From positions 1 through 38,984 of IMG/VR virus record IMGVR_UViG_3300008262_000132: a stretch of 38,984 nucleotides of DNA, one strand, 5' to 3'. The notes beneath the pieces are model-generated. The model saw only the letters and a list, made by a program, of their open reading frames with translations. It was not told the DNA's origin and did not search any database. This DNA comes from a virus. The stretch's first letter is position 1. Every line of letters begins with the position of its first letter. The translations under genes and the position numbers were made by a program. This document shows positions 8,552-15,857 of the stretch, piece after piece.

Positions 8552-10411
8552 TTACCTGCGCCCGTCAGGACGGATGTCAATCCGGGGAGCGCCAAGCTGC
8601 CATGTGGTGCCAAGCTGCGAAGAATCGATCTTGAAGATGAGCTGCCGCCCGCGCACCCGGGTGTAAATCTGCCCGGTGAACTCTTCGGTTATGACGTACG
8701 TGCTGCCCTTGATCACGCCCTGACCGGCGGAGCTGGTGACCCCGGAACCCGAGTTTTGCAGTCCTTGCAGCGTCATGGTGATCTGCGGCGTAGGGGAAGA
8801 CGATGACCCATCAAACGTCAAATCTGGCAACACGCGCCAGACAAACCCGAAGTTGTGGCCATCCCCGATGTCGAATTCCGAGGACGAGATGTTGGCCGCA
8901 ATGGGTGTCGGCACGGCTGTGGAGTTGTCGTCCACCCCGTCTTCGTGGTTTACGATGTTGTTGATGTAGGTCGCAGCAATCGGGAAGCTCAACAAACCGG
9001 AATCCAGCCACGCGGTGCGGCCCATCGTGCCGTAGTACCAGATTTTTTCAAGGTAGTTGTAGATGACGTACTTGTCCACCACCGTGGAACCTGCCGAGCA
9101 GTAGAACCACCAGACCTCGTTGAATCCCTCATTGGTGCCCGCAAAAACCTGCGCCGCCTGATCTTGGTTGAAGTCGTTGAAAATGTAGCGACGCAAGTCG
9201 CAGTTGAGCGTTTGCACACGGCCATCGTAGGCGTAGAACTTGTCCACGCCCATCCAGTACACCACCCCAGAAGCCAGTGCCACGGCGTTTGGGCCCGCAA
9301 TCGAGATGTTGTCGCCCAGCAACTGGGTGCCCCAGACGTAGGGTGGTCCGAGGTACTGCAACGAGTACAGCGCCTGATCCGTGAACGTGACAATTTCCTG
9401 TCGGGTTTGGATGGCGGTGATGATTTCCGAGCCGTGCGACAGGCGGATACTGCCTGCTTGGTTGGTGATGGCGGGGGTCCAGACGAGGAAGTTTTCCTGA
9501 TCAGACCAGCGGATCAGCATGGGGTCGATTGTGGCGGAGCCGTAATCGTTGGTGCCAAATACCAGAGTAAAGCGCGAAGAATCCGACACGATGATCTTGT
9601 TCTGGAACAGCGGTGTGTCTGCATCGCCGGAGACGGTTAGGTTGACCCCACGGGTTCCCGTACCAGCAGATGAGTCCCAGTAATAAATGCCGCCGCTACG
9701 GGGGCCAAATAGCAAATCTTCACCGTAGTTGTACTGGTTCCAGAGCTGCAAAGGAATAGGGTCGGAAGCGCTCGTACCCCAAACACCAGAACCCCAACCC
9801 CCTGCGCCCCATCCAACCAGTGGAATTTGCGTTTCAGGGCCAGTGTTGAGCTGGTACGCAGCAACCACGGAAGCTCCGCCACCGGGGGAACCAGACACGT
9901 CAGTCGCATTGGCCGTGGCCGACACCGTGATGGTGTAGCTGTTTGCGTTAATTACAGTGACTTGATACTCGGCATTGAGCACGCCTGCCGTGATGTTGCC
10001 GCCCAGACCGACAGCGCCGCTGAAGGTTACAAAGTCCCCGGTCAAGCAGCCGTGAGCCGTGTCCGTGACGGTGATGACGCTGGAGCCCAGCGTGGCCACA
10101 AACGGGTTGGCATTGATGGTGGGTGTTGCCCGGATGGGGGTGATGTCGAAATACTGCCCGCCCAGATTGATGTAAAACTTCAGGTTTGTGCCCACACCAA
10201 TCAAGTTCGCGCCGCCGATGGTAATCCAGTTCCACAACGAGCGGCAGACGCCCAAAAACGTGTTGGGGCTGAAGCGTGTCCAGCCGCCGATCTTCTCGGG
10301 GTTGCCCTGACGGAAGCGGATTTTGTCGCAGTCGTACCAACCGCCTTCGGTGGTGTAGCGGGTGTTTTCCCGGTTAACCCCCGGTTTGAACAGTATTTTC
10401 TGTAGTGGCAT
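8552..10411 (-). CDS. Tail nozzle / stabilisation protein, P22 gp10 or T7 gp12 type (619 aa)
   Basis: The 619-residue protein is almost entirely beta strands with many Trp, Tyr and Gly. It begins PLQKILFKPGVNRENTRYTT and continues to a Trp-rich GGWTRFSP motif, the usual opening of DNA-stabilisation/nozzle proteins of short-tailed phages (P22 gp10-like). Repeated propeller-like motifs follow (for example DLLFGPRSGGIYYWDSSAG near residue 240 and VVYWMGVDKFYAYDGRVQTL near 385). Residues about 100-180 look like an inserted Ig-like domain. The position before the gp13-like and ejection proteins matches T7 gp12. The protein should form the distal tube of the short tail. Confidence 0.75.
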   Translation of the reverse strand: MPLQKILFKPGVNRENTRYTTEGGWYDCDKIRFRQGNPEKIGGWTRFSPNTFLGVCRSLWNWITIGGANLIGVGTNLKFYINLGGQYFDITPIRATPTINANPFVATLGSSVITVTDTAHGCLTGDFVTFSGAVGLGGNITAGVLNAEYQVTVINANSYTITVSATANATDVSGSPGGGASVVAAYQLNTGPETQIPLVGWGAGGWGSGVWGTSASDPIPLQLWNQYNYGEDLLFGPRSGGIYYWDSSAGTGTRGVNLTVSGDADTPLFQNKIIVSDSSRFTLVFGTNDYGSATIDPMLIRWSDQENFLVWTPAITNQAGSIRLSHGSEIITAIQTRQEIVTFTDQALYSLQYLGPPYVWGTQLLGDNISIAGPNAVALASGVVYWMGVDKFYAYDGRVQTLNCDLRRYIFNDFNQDQAAQVFAGTNEGFNEVWWFYCSAGSTVVDKYVIYNYLEKIWYYGTMGRTAWLDSGLLSFPIAATYINNIVNHEDGVDDNSTAVPTPIAANISSSEFDIGDGHNFGFVWRVLPDLTFDGSSSSPTPQITMTLQGLQNSGSGVTSSAGQGVIKGSTYVITEEFTGQIYTRVRGRQLIFKIDSSQLGTTWQLGAPRIDIRPDGRR

Positions 10412-10442
10412 GGTTTACCTCAGCGTTGCGACATTTTCGCAC

Positions 10443-10958
10443 TTAACTTAAGAACAGCGCAATCTCGGCCTCTCGGCGCTTAACCAGCCCGGGGAGAACC
10501 TTGCCGCCACCCTTGGTCCAAGCCCGGAACGCATCGGCTGCACCCTCCCAGTCACCCCGGTTTGCTTTCATGCGGATGGTGCTGCGCTGCAAGTTGCCTA
10601 GCCCGAAATTGAAGGATATAGAGACCAGAGCGTCGAAGCTGCCTTGACGCCCAACCACGCTGGGCACAAGACGAAGAACACCCCGTTCAAAAGTTCCGAC
10701 ATCAATTCGGAATAGTTCGTCGATCTCTTCTTTCGTCCAGACACGGTTGTCCTCCGGTTTCAGTGGGAACTCACTGCGGATCATGGGAATGTCCTCTTTG
10801 GTCTTGCCCGGTGGCCGGACCATGGGGAGCCTGATCTGCTCTTGGTACAGGACGTGGCCGTAGCCGATCGTCCAGATGTGCGCCGGGCAAAGGTAGGGCC
10901 GAGAGCGCTTGCCCTCGTACCTGTGCATCAGGTCTTCACCTGCCTTGCTCAGTTTCAC
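10443..10958 (-). CDS. Endolysin, GH24 lysozyme with Glu-Cys-Thr triad
   Basis: This is a 171-residue phage lysozyme that cuts the N-acetylmuramic acid to N-acetylglucosamine bond of peptidoglycan at the end of infection. I choose GTG at 10958: it follows GGAG with a 6-nt spacer and forms a 4-bp GTGA overlap with the holin stop. A longer reading from GTG 10970 lacks a ribosome site. With this start the catalytic pattern E15-x8-C24-x5-T30 is visible, followed by IGYGH, as in R21/P1-type endolysins; Cys replaces the common Asp. Further down, SFDALVSISFNFG and a final RREAEIALF block are standard GH24 motifs. There is no N-terminal signal or anchor and no second cysteine, so the enzyme should be cytoplasmic and depend on the holin. 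Confidence 0.9.
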   Translation of the reverse strand: MKLSKAGEDLMHRYEGKRSRPYLCPAHIWTIGYGHVLYQEQIRLPMVRPPGKTKEDIPMIRSEFPLKPEDNRVWTKEEIDELFRIDVGTFERGVLRLVPSVVGRQGSFDALVSISFNFGLGNLQRSTIRMKANRGDWEGAADAFRAWTKGGGKVLPGLVKRREAEIALFLS

Positions 10959-11458
10959 TTCTTGCTCCACTGGCGGCTACCGAACCAGAAGCCGATGATT
11001 CCGCCCAGCATCGCCATCTCGTCGGAGCTGAAGATCAGGTCGGAGTAGCGGATGATGTCGTCAATGCTGGTGATCAGGCCGGGGGTCTGGTATAGATACC
11101 AAGCCATGAAGGCGTTGATCGCCACCAGCTCAATCACGAAGATGTAAGTCACAGTGGGGCGCACAGTGCCCACGTAGTTGGCAACCCATGTGGAAGCCTT
11201 CTCAAGCACCTTCTCGTCGTGCGCAAGAGCTGCCTCAGTCATCCGGGCATCGGTCTCCATGGCAACCTGATCGGTGCGGACCTCTTCAATCTTCAGTTGG
11301 GCAGCAAAGCCCTGTGCGGCCATAGCCAGCTCACGCTCGTTTTGGAGCGCAGCCAGTTTCAGCTCGTGCGCTTGGTCGGCCTTGTTCTGAAAGTACTCCA
11401 GCAGTTTCGGGAGACCGGAGATCAGAAGACCCCCAAGAGTTGAGAAAAGTGAAAGCAT
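10955..11458 (-). CDS. Holin, three-transmembrane (GTA-holin-like) type (167 aa)
   Basis: The 167-residue protein begins with a hydrophobic segment (LFSTLGGLLISGLPKLLEYF, residues 4-23), then a charged Ala/Glu/Lys helix (about 24-90), then two more hydrophobic segments (about 97-121, VGTVRPTVTYIFVIELVAIN; and 146-161, EMAMLGGIIGFWFGSRQW). The Arg-Pro in front of the second segment and the end GGIIGFWFGSRQ are typical of the 3TM holin family of gene transfer agents and phages. It would open the inner membrane to release the endolysin. Its stop overlaps the endolysin GTG, and its ATG overlaps the preceding stop as TGATG. Confidence 0.75.
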   Translation of the reverse strand: MLSLFSTLGGLLISGLPKLLEYFQNKADQAHELKLAALQNERELAMAAQGFAAQLKIEEVRTDQVAMETDARMTEAALAHDEKVLEKASTWVANYVGTVRPTVTYIFVIELVAINAFMAWYLYQTPGLITSIDDIIRYSDLIFSSDEMAMLGGIIGFWFGSRQWSKK

Positions 11459-12075
11459 CAGTTACCCCTTTTGGTTAGCATGGCGCTGGCAATCTCCAGC
11501 ATGAATTTTACTTGTTCAAGGTTTTCTGGCTCCTGCGGCCAGCCGACTGTGATCTGTCCAACAAAGCGGTTCTGATCTGGCGGTACGCTGATCCGGCATG
11601 TAAACGTCACACCCTTCTCGATGTACCACAGGCCCACCTCGGACTGCGCGTAGCGGTATGGGCCACACGGAATTTCCGCCGTCATCAGCTTGACCACATC
11701 GTTGTTGTTCGGGGTGCTGTGTGTGAACAGGCCCACGTCGATGTCGTCGATGCTCTTGTCCCTGCCGTCCTTCGTGTACGCCTTGTAGACCACCCGAGAG
11801 TTGAACAGAGGGTTGACCTTGAAGATCGCCACAACGGCTGCGCCCGTCTGCTTGAACAGCATGGCACTGGCTTCATCCGCACGAGGCGTGTTTATCTCTG
11901 GCAGCTTCTTGGACTCCTTGTAGGCATCCCTCATGAACTCTTGGTTTTGCCACAGGAAGTAGCCAGCGAAGGCCACTACGCCCATGACAAGGATGGCAAA
12001 CAGCTTGAACGGCGAGTCCACATACCCGAGCACCTTGTCGAGGGTTGTGTTGGCGTTTGGCTTCTCGTCGCTCAT
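11458..12075 (-). CDS. Membrane-anchored protein with external domain, lysis region (205 aa)
   Basis: One N-terminal transmembrane segment is clear (residues about 23-42, FKLFAILVMGVVAFAGYFLW), preceded by a charged cytoplasmic tail, and a soluble C-terminal domain of about 150 residues follows that would face the periplasm. Two cysteines in that domain (in AEIPCGPYRY and GVTFTCRIS) could form a disulfide. I know similar proteins beside holins in aquatic phages but no function. The ATG forms an ATGA overlap with the preceding stop. A spanin-like or superinfection role is possible but only inferred from position. Confidence 0.6.
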   Translation of the reverse strand: MSDEKPNANTTLDKVLGYVDSPFKLFAILVMGVVAFAGYFLWQNQEFMRDAYKESKKLPEINTPRADEASAMLFKQTGAAVVAIFKVNPLFNSRVVYKAYTKDGRDKSIDDIDVGLFTHSTPNNNDVVKLMTAEIPCGPYRYAQSEVGLWYIEKGVTFTCRISVPPDQNRFVGQITVGWPQEPENLEQVKFMLEIASAMLTKRGN

Positions 12076-12518
12076 CGCAGGTGCTTCATGTAGATGACAA
12101 AACCACCAACCATCAGGCCAGCCAGCACAATAGTCGCCAAGCCGATGGCGATGTACTCGGCCATCTTCTCAAGCTCTTCCTGACGCCTCTTGGCCTCTCG
12201 GGCGGCTTCCTCTTTGGCTTCTCTGCGCTTGCGTGCCGCAGCAGCTTGAAACTTTACCCAGTCGTTCCACATACCCGGGCGACCTGCGTAGACCATCCGC
12301 TCACGAAGCTCTTCTTCCTGCTGCTTGAGCTGCTCCAGCGCCATGAACTCAGCGAGGTCGGAGCCACCACCCTTCTTGGTGGCTTCTTCTTGAATCTTGG
12401 CCTTGTTGTCGAAGTAATCAAAGACCCGGGAGCCGAGCTGGTGCAACTCCTTGCCGTTGGCCAGAGCACCTTTTATTACTGCAAAGGCTGCGTTGGCGGC
12501 AGCAATTTCGGCAAGCAT
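12072..12518 (-). CDS. Coiled-coil protein with C-terminal membrane segment (148 aa)
   Basis: The first 40 residues are Ala-rich helix; residues about 50-118 are strongly charged coiled coil (RRQEELEKM and similar); one hydrophobic segment (about 122-143, IAIGLATIVLAGLMVGGFVIY) lies near the C-terminus, followed by MKHLR. This tail-anchored layout would place the coiled coil in the cytoplasm. Its ATG directly follows the stop of a tiny membrane protein (TAAATG). Lysis-region position suggests help in membrane disruption, but no known family is recognised. Confidence 0.65.
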   Translation of the reverse strand: MLAEIAAANAAFAVIKGALANGKELHQLGSRVFDYFDNKAKIQEEATKKGGGSDLAEFMALEQLKQQEEELRERMVYAGRPGMWNDWVKFQAAAARKRREAKEEAAREAKRRQEELEKMAEYIAIGLATIVLAGLMVGGFVIYMKHLR

Positions 12519-12617
12519 TTACAAACTCCATACAAACCGCACGATTACACTTGCGCACCAAACCACAAGCCCGATCAGAAGGGCCGCTGCACAGAATGCT
12601 ACGGCCCAGTCTTTCAT
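12519..12617 (-). CDS. Tiny single-span membrane protein (32 aa)
   Basis: A 32-codon reading frame fills the gap between the lipoprotein and the coiled-coil gene exactly. Its ATG (12617) overlaps the lipoprotein stop as TGATG, and its TAA is directly followed by the next ATG. The product starts MKDWAVAFCAAALLIGLVVW and ends VRFVWSL: a short charged head, one hydrophobic span of about 22 residues and a basic/aromatic tail. Tight coupling on both sides and the membrane profile argue that it is real. It could be an antiholin, a pinholin-like peptide or a small spanin partner; none of these is shown. Confidence 0.6.
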   Translation of the reverse strand: MKDWAVAFCAAALLIGLVVWCASVIVRFVWSL

Positions 12618-13222
12618 CAGCAGGGTCCGTTTGTGCAGGACAGTGTGCTGGTTGTCGTAGTCGTTGTGGTGGGGACTACGGTAGGAACAGATGTATTGTC
12701 AGTAATACCGCCACCAGCAATCCGACCAGAGTTGCCAGAGTTGCTTCCACTGTTTGCTCCAATCGAGTAGCTACCTGAACCGATCACACCGTTGCCGCCG
12801 ATGGTTGTCACGTTGGCTGCGGGCGCTTGAATCTGCGAGGCCATGCCGACAAAAGCTTGGTTGGTGCTGATGCCCAGAGCCGTGGCGTTGTCGGACTGAC
12901 GCATGCCAAGAGAAGTCTGCTTGTTGACCGTGTAGATTTGGCCGACAGTTGGCAACAACAGACCCGTCCACTGCATGGCGTAGTCAGCCCAGTTCTTGGG
13001 GGCGTTAATCTGAGCGTTCTGTTGACCACCACCCATTTGCAGGGACATGACTGCGGCAACCTTGGCCGTGGTGTCGCCTTGCTGGGCGATCTGGGCCAGT
13101 GCTTGGAAACGGGCTGTCTGGGCCGCTGCTTGCGCTTTGTGAGCTTCGGCATAGGCTTGGTACTCGGCAGTGGCGCAGCCCGTCAGGGACAGGGCGCAGA
13201 GGATGATGGCGATCAGTTTCAT
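12617..13222 (-). CDS. Lipoprotein with Thr-rich C-terminus, lysis region (201 aa)
   Basis: The N-terminus is a bacterial lipoprotein signal: MKLIAIILCALSLTGC, with lipobox LTGC and lipidated Cys16. Mature residues 17-60 are Ala/Gln-rich helix (AEYQAYAEAHKAQAAAQTAR), the middle is Asn/Gly/Ser-rich, and the end has a run of seven threonines before STLSCTNGPC. It overlaps the cupin stop by 4 bp (ATGA) and the next gene by 1 bp. A lipoprotein beside holin and endolysin suggests an outer-membrane spanin or a surface-exclusion protein, but its length and Gly/Ser/Thr tail are unlike typical o-spanins. Confidence 0.65.
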   Translation of the reverse strand: MKLIAIILCALSLTGCATAEYQAYAEAHKAQAAAQTARFQALAQIAQQGDTTAKVAAVMSLQMGGGQQNAQINAPKNWADYAMQWTGLLLPTVGQIYTVNKQTSLGMRQSDNATALGISTNQAFVGMASQIQAPAANVTTIGGNGVIGSGSYSIGANSGSNSGNSGRIAGGGITDNTSVPTVVPTTTTTTTSTLSCTNGPC

Positions 13223-13539
13223 GGTTGCTCCTGTTGGTAGTCCATTGGCCCGATGGGCGCGTTTAGGTCAGGGTTCTTGACAATGTTGAAGATGCGTGTG
13301 TTGTCTTCCAAAGCCAAAATCTCATGCGGCTCTCCGGGACGGAAATCCAGAATCTGTCCAGCCATAGCCTCCAGCTCCCAATCATGGGAGTACGCCTTGA
13401 TCTTGCCACGCGCCACAATGGTGATGTGCACATTGTCTTCGGTGTGGTTGTGCTTCGGAAGGACGTCTCCAGCCTTCTCAAAGTCGTACATGGCCCCACG
13501 GATGGAGCCAAGGCTATTAAGGGGTTTAGCCAATAACAT
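13219..13539 (-). CDS. Cupin-fold protein (106 aa)
   Basis: The 106-residue product from ATG 13539 is a single small cupin barrel. Motif 1 is KHNHTEDNVHITIVARGKI (His30, His32, Glu34, Gly45) and motif 2 is GQILDFRPGEPHEI (Gly61, Pro68, Gly69, His72), so a metal site is likely intact. I prefer this start because GGAAG lies 9 nt upstream and the overlap with the previous gene is only 14 bp; a longer in-frame ATG at 13620 would add 27 residues of no visible homology. It sits between fibre-region and lysis genes. Substrate is unknown; sugar or lipopolysaccharide binding, enzyme activity or a structural role are all open. Confidence 0.7.
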   Translation of the reverse strand: MLLAKPLNSLGSIRGAMYDFEKAGDVLPKHNHTEDNVHITIVARGKIKAYSHDWELEAMAGQILDFRPGEPHEILALEDNTRIFNIVKNPDLNAPIGPMDYQQEQP

Positions 13540-13969
13540 CGGGTGCACTTCCGGGGTTGTCTGTGCTTGGGATTGGCTGGGGTTGGTCTGGTGCCAACAC
13601 CCATGAAACTGTGGCTTCATCCCACTCGTAAAACGGCGGACTGTTTGGCTCTGGCATTGGCACAGGAGCTTCCCAGAGGTACGAAAAACTGTTCATGACC
13701 CATGATGGGTACGCCTTTGGCGGAATAAAACCTACACCATCCCATGTGTAACCAACCCCTGCGTAGTTTTTGCGAAACGCTTTAGACTGGTCCGGGTCTG
13801 GCGTTGGTGGGTTGCTGTTTGGGGTGTAGTACACCCCGCCATGAGTGCTGTAGCTGGTTTGAACCCAAGTGGCCGGGTCACCCCAATTGCCTGTGTCAAT
13901 CTCAGCCTGATCAATGACCAGCACCTGCTGGACAACATTGTTTTCATCAATTTGCGCAAAATGACTCAT
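13526..13969 (-). CDS. Conserved phage protein of the 'KNYAGIGYTYD' type (147 aa)
   Basis: The protein opens MSHFAQIDENNVVQQVLVI and has a middle block FRKNYAGVGYTWDGVGFIPP followed by YPSWVMN and a Trp-rich end. I recognise this pattern from small proteins next to tail-fibre genes in cyanophages and other aquatic phages, where no function is known. It forms a 4-bp overlap with the glycine-rich fibre gene. A short fibre, fibre chaperone or attachment accessory is the likeliest role, inferred from position. Confidence 0.7.
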   Translation of the reverse strand: MSHFAQIDENNVVQQVLVIDQAEIDTGNWGDPATWVQTSYSTHGGVYYTPNSNPPTPDPDQSKAFRKNYAGVGYTWDGVGFIPPKAYPSWVMNSFSYLWEAPVPMPEPNSPPFYEWDEATVSWVLAPDQPQPIPSTDNPGSAPDVIG

Positions 13970-14889
13970 GTTGTAAACGTCCCCGAAGAGGTAAAGGTGT
14001 GGTAGGTGTACCCACCGGCTGAAGTGACTGTTCCGCCAGTAGCAACTTGACTTCCAGCGTAGCGAATAATCACAACACCAGAGCCGCCAGAAGCCCCGCT
14101 ACCGCCGCTACCCACAGAGCCACCACCGCCGCCGCCGCCAGTGTTGGCAGTCCCGGCAATTGGATAAGTCACGGACCCAGAACTAGCTCCGTTGCCGCCG
14201 CCGCCCGTACCACCCGGAGGAACGTAGGATAGAGTTGATTGGCCGCCGCCGCCGCCCGCATAAGTGGTGCCGTTTAGCCATGCCGAACCATTACCACCTC
14301 TACCGTTGCTATATCCAGCGCCTCCAGCGCCTCCACCCCCGCCACCTATTGGATACCCGCAGGGTTGCGTATATGGACCGCCATTGTTTCCTTGCCCTGC
14401 TATACCCGCACCGCTGTGACCCCCGCCAGAGCCGCCCGGCCTGCCCACAGAAGACCCGCTGTTGTAACTATTCGCCCCTCCACCCCCGCCTGTTGAGGCA
14501 AGGCTGTTGAAAGACGAGGTAGAACCATCGCTTCCAATATTTGTGGAGCCAGCGCCTCCAGCGCCAACCGTAACAGAAAAACCAGTACCTTTTGCAATAG
14601 CGGCTGACTGCGTACGATACCCGCCAGCACCACCTCCACCAGCTCCAATCCAAGCGCCGCCGCCTCCGCCGCCAGCAACAACCAAATACTCGACATTCAA
14701 AGCGTTCGACTTCCCGTACAGAGAACTCATGCTCCACGTTGTGCCGCTGCCTCCGACGCCCGCAAGGGTACGGACGTTGGCTTGGTTCATCGAAATGGTC
14801 GCGGTCAGGCTCAGGCCAAGTTCAGCGGCAACGCTAACTGGGCTTGTTGTGCCCCCCATATTCAAGGGGCCGCTTGCTGGCATTGTCAT
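13966..14889 (-). CDS. Glycine-rich tail adhesin-like protein (307 aa)
   Basis: After an N-terminal part of about 65 residues (MTMPASGPLNMGGTT...), residues about 68-275 are dominated by glycine blocks such as VVAGGGGGG, GGGGGAN and GGSGGGHSG, followed by a short C-terminal strand region (GYTYHTFTSSGTFTT). This is the layout of Gly-rich phage adhesins; T-even gp38 builds a polyglycine-II sandwich from similar runs. The variable loops between Gly runs would bind the receptor. A strong AAGGAG precedes the ATG. It follows two fibre genes and is the best candidate for the receptor-binding tip, by analogy. Confidence 0.65.
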   Translation of the reverse strand: MTMPASGPLNMGGTTSPVSVAAELGLSLTATISMNQANVRTLAGVGGSGTTWSMSSLYGKSNALNVEYLVVAGGGGGGAWIGAGGGGAGGYRTQSAAIAKGTGFSVTVGAGGAGSTNIGSDGSTSSFNSLASTGGGGGANSYNSGSSVGRPGGSGGGHSGAGIAGQGNNGGPYTQPCGYPIGGGGGGAGGAGYSNGRGGNGSAWLNGTTYAGGGGGQSTLSYVPPGGTGGGGNGASSGSVTYPIAGTANTGGGGGGGSVGSGGSGASGGSGVVIIRYAGSQVATGGTVTSAGGYTYHTFTSSGTFTT

Positions 14890-14898
14890 GCTTGCTCC

Positions 14899-15855
14899 TT
14901 ATGGGGTGCCGTAGGCGGTGATGTTGTCTGCGGAGATCAGGGCACCCGCGCTGCTGAACGAGGCCACCACGGTGCCGCCGTACTTGATCACGAGCTTACC
15001 GCTTTCTTCCATGATGGTGAAGTTGGTTGTTGTCAGGCTTGTGACGGAACCGCTCAAAGTGATGTTGCCCGAGGATGTCACGGTTCCCGAGAGCGTCAGT
15101 CCGTTGGCTGTGCCCGTACCAGCGACCGAAGTCACAGAGCCGCCGCCAGAGCCAGCGCCAATGGCCGTGCGGAAGTCCGCAGCGTTCAAAGACGAGACGG
15201 TGTTGTCTGCGTTGAACCGAGGGAACGTCACCGCGCTCGGGTTGCTGATGGTGAACAGGTTGCCGCCCAGCGTGGTAGCGCCGAAGTTTGTCCGGGCCGT
15301 TGCTGCAGTGGTGCCGCCGGAGCCGCCGTTGGCCACAGGCAATGTGCCGGTGACGTTGGTGGCCAAGTTCACAAAGGTGGTGGACGTTGTACCTGTACCG
15401 CCAGAGGCGATGGGCAGGGCTGTGCCAAGCGTCAGGGAGTTCAGCCAGTTGAGCTGGGTTCCCACGTCCGTGCCGTTGTTGTACACGATGGTGCGGGTGC
15501 CAGCAGGGACCGCTACGCCAGTCTGGCCGGAGACCTTCACGGTGACCGCGTAGCTGGAGTCGTTGATGACGATGTAGGGCTTCTCGATGGCGGGGACGTT
15601 GATCGTGCCCGCTGCGGATACTGCGCCTGCTGCAATGTTCAGACACAGTGCCCGGGCATCTTGCAGGGCGGTGGTGTTGGTCAGCGTCAGGGTAGCCACG
15701 TTGGCCGTGAAGTCCCCGGAGTCCAGTGTTGCCATACCCACAATGGCTTGCTCGATGGCCGTGCCGATGTTGCTGTTGGTCGTGGTGCCCCATGTGCCCG
15801 ACTGCTCACCGTTGCCGATAATCTCGAACTTGAGGTTGGAAAAGGTGCTTGACAT
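14899..15855 (-). CDS. Tail fibre protein (318 aa)
   Basis: The N-terminus (MSSTFSNLKFEIIGNGEQSG then TWGTTTNSNIGTAIEQAIVG) is a common virion-attachment module in phage fibres. The rest is Ser/Thr/Gly-rich beta repeat sequence with fibre motifs ALPIASGGTGTTS and TLPVANGGSGGTTAATAR. No chaperone domain is seen at its end. It lies 2 bp from the S74 fibre gene and 9 bp from the Gly-rich protein, suggesting that the three form one attachment complex. Confidence 0.75.
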   Translation of the reverse strand: MSSTFSNLKFEIIGNGEQSGTWGTTTNSNIGTAIEQAIVGMATLDSGDFTANVATLTLTNTTALQDARALCLNIAAGAVSAAGTINVPAIEKPYIVINDSSYAVTVKVSGQTGVAVPAGTRTIVYNNGTDVGTQLNWLNSLTLGTALPIASGGTGTTSTTFVNLATNVTGTLPVANGGSGGTTAATARTNFGATTLGGNLFTISNPSAVTFPRFNADNTVSSLNAADFRTAIGAGSGGGSVTSVAGTGTANGLTLSGTVTSSGNITLSGSVTSLTTTNFTIMEESGKLVIKYGGTVVASFSSAGALISADNITAYGTP

Positions 15856-15857
15856 GA

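Noticed and set aside
13540-13620. Longer cupin start at 13620
   Set aside because: It would extend the overlap with the previous gene to 95 bp and has no better ribosome site than ATG 13539.
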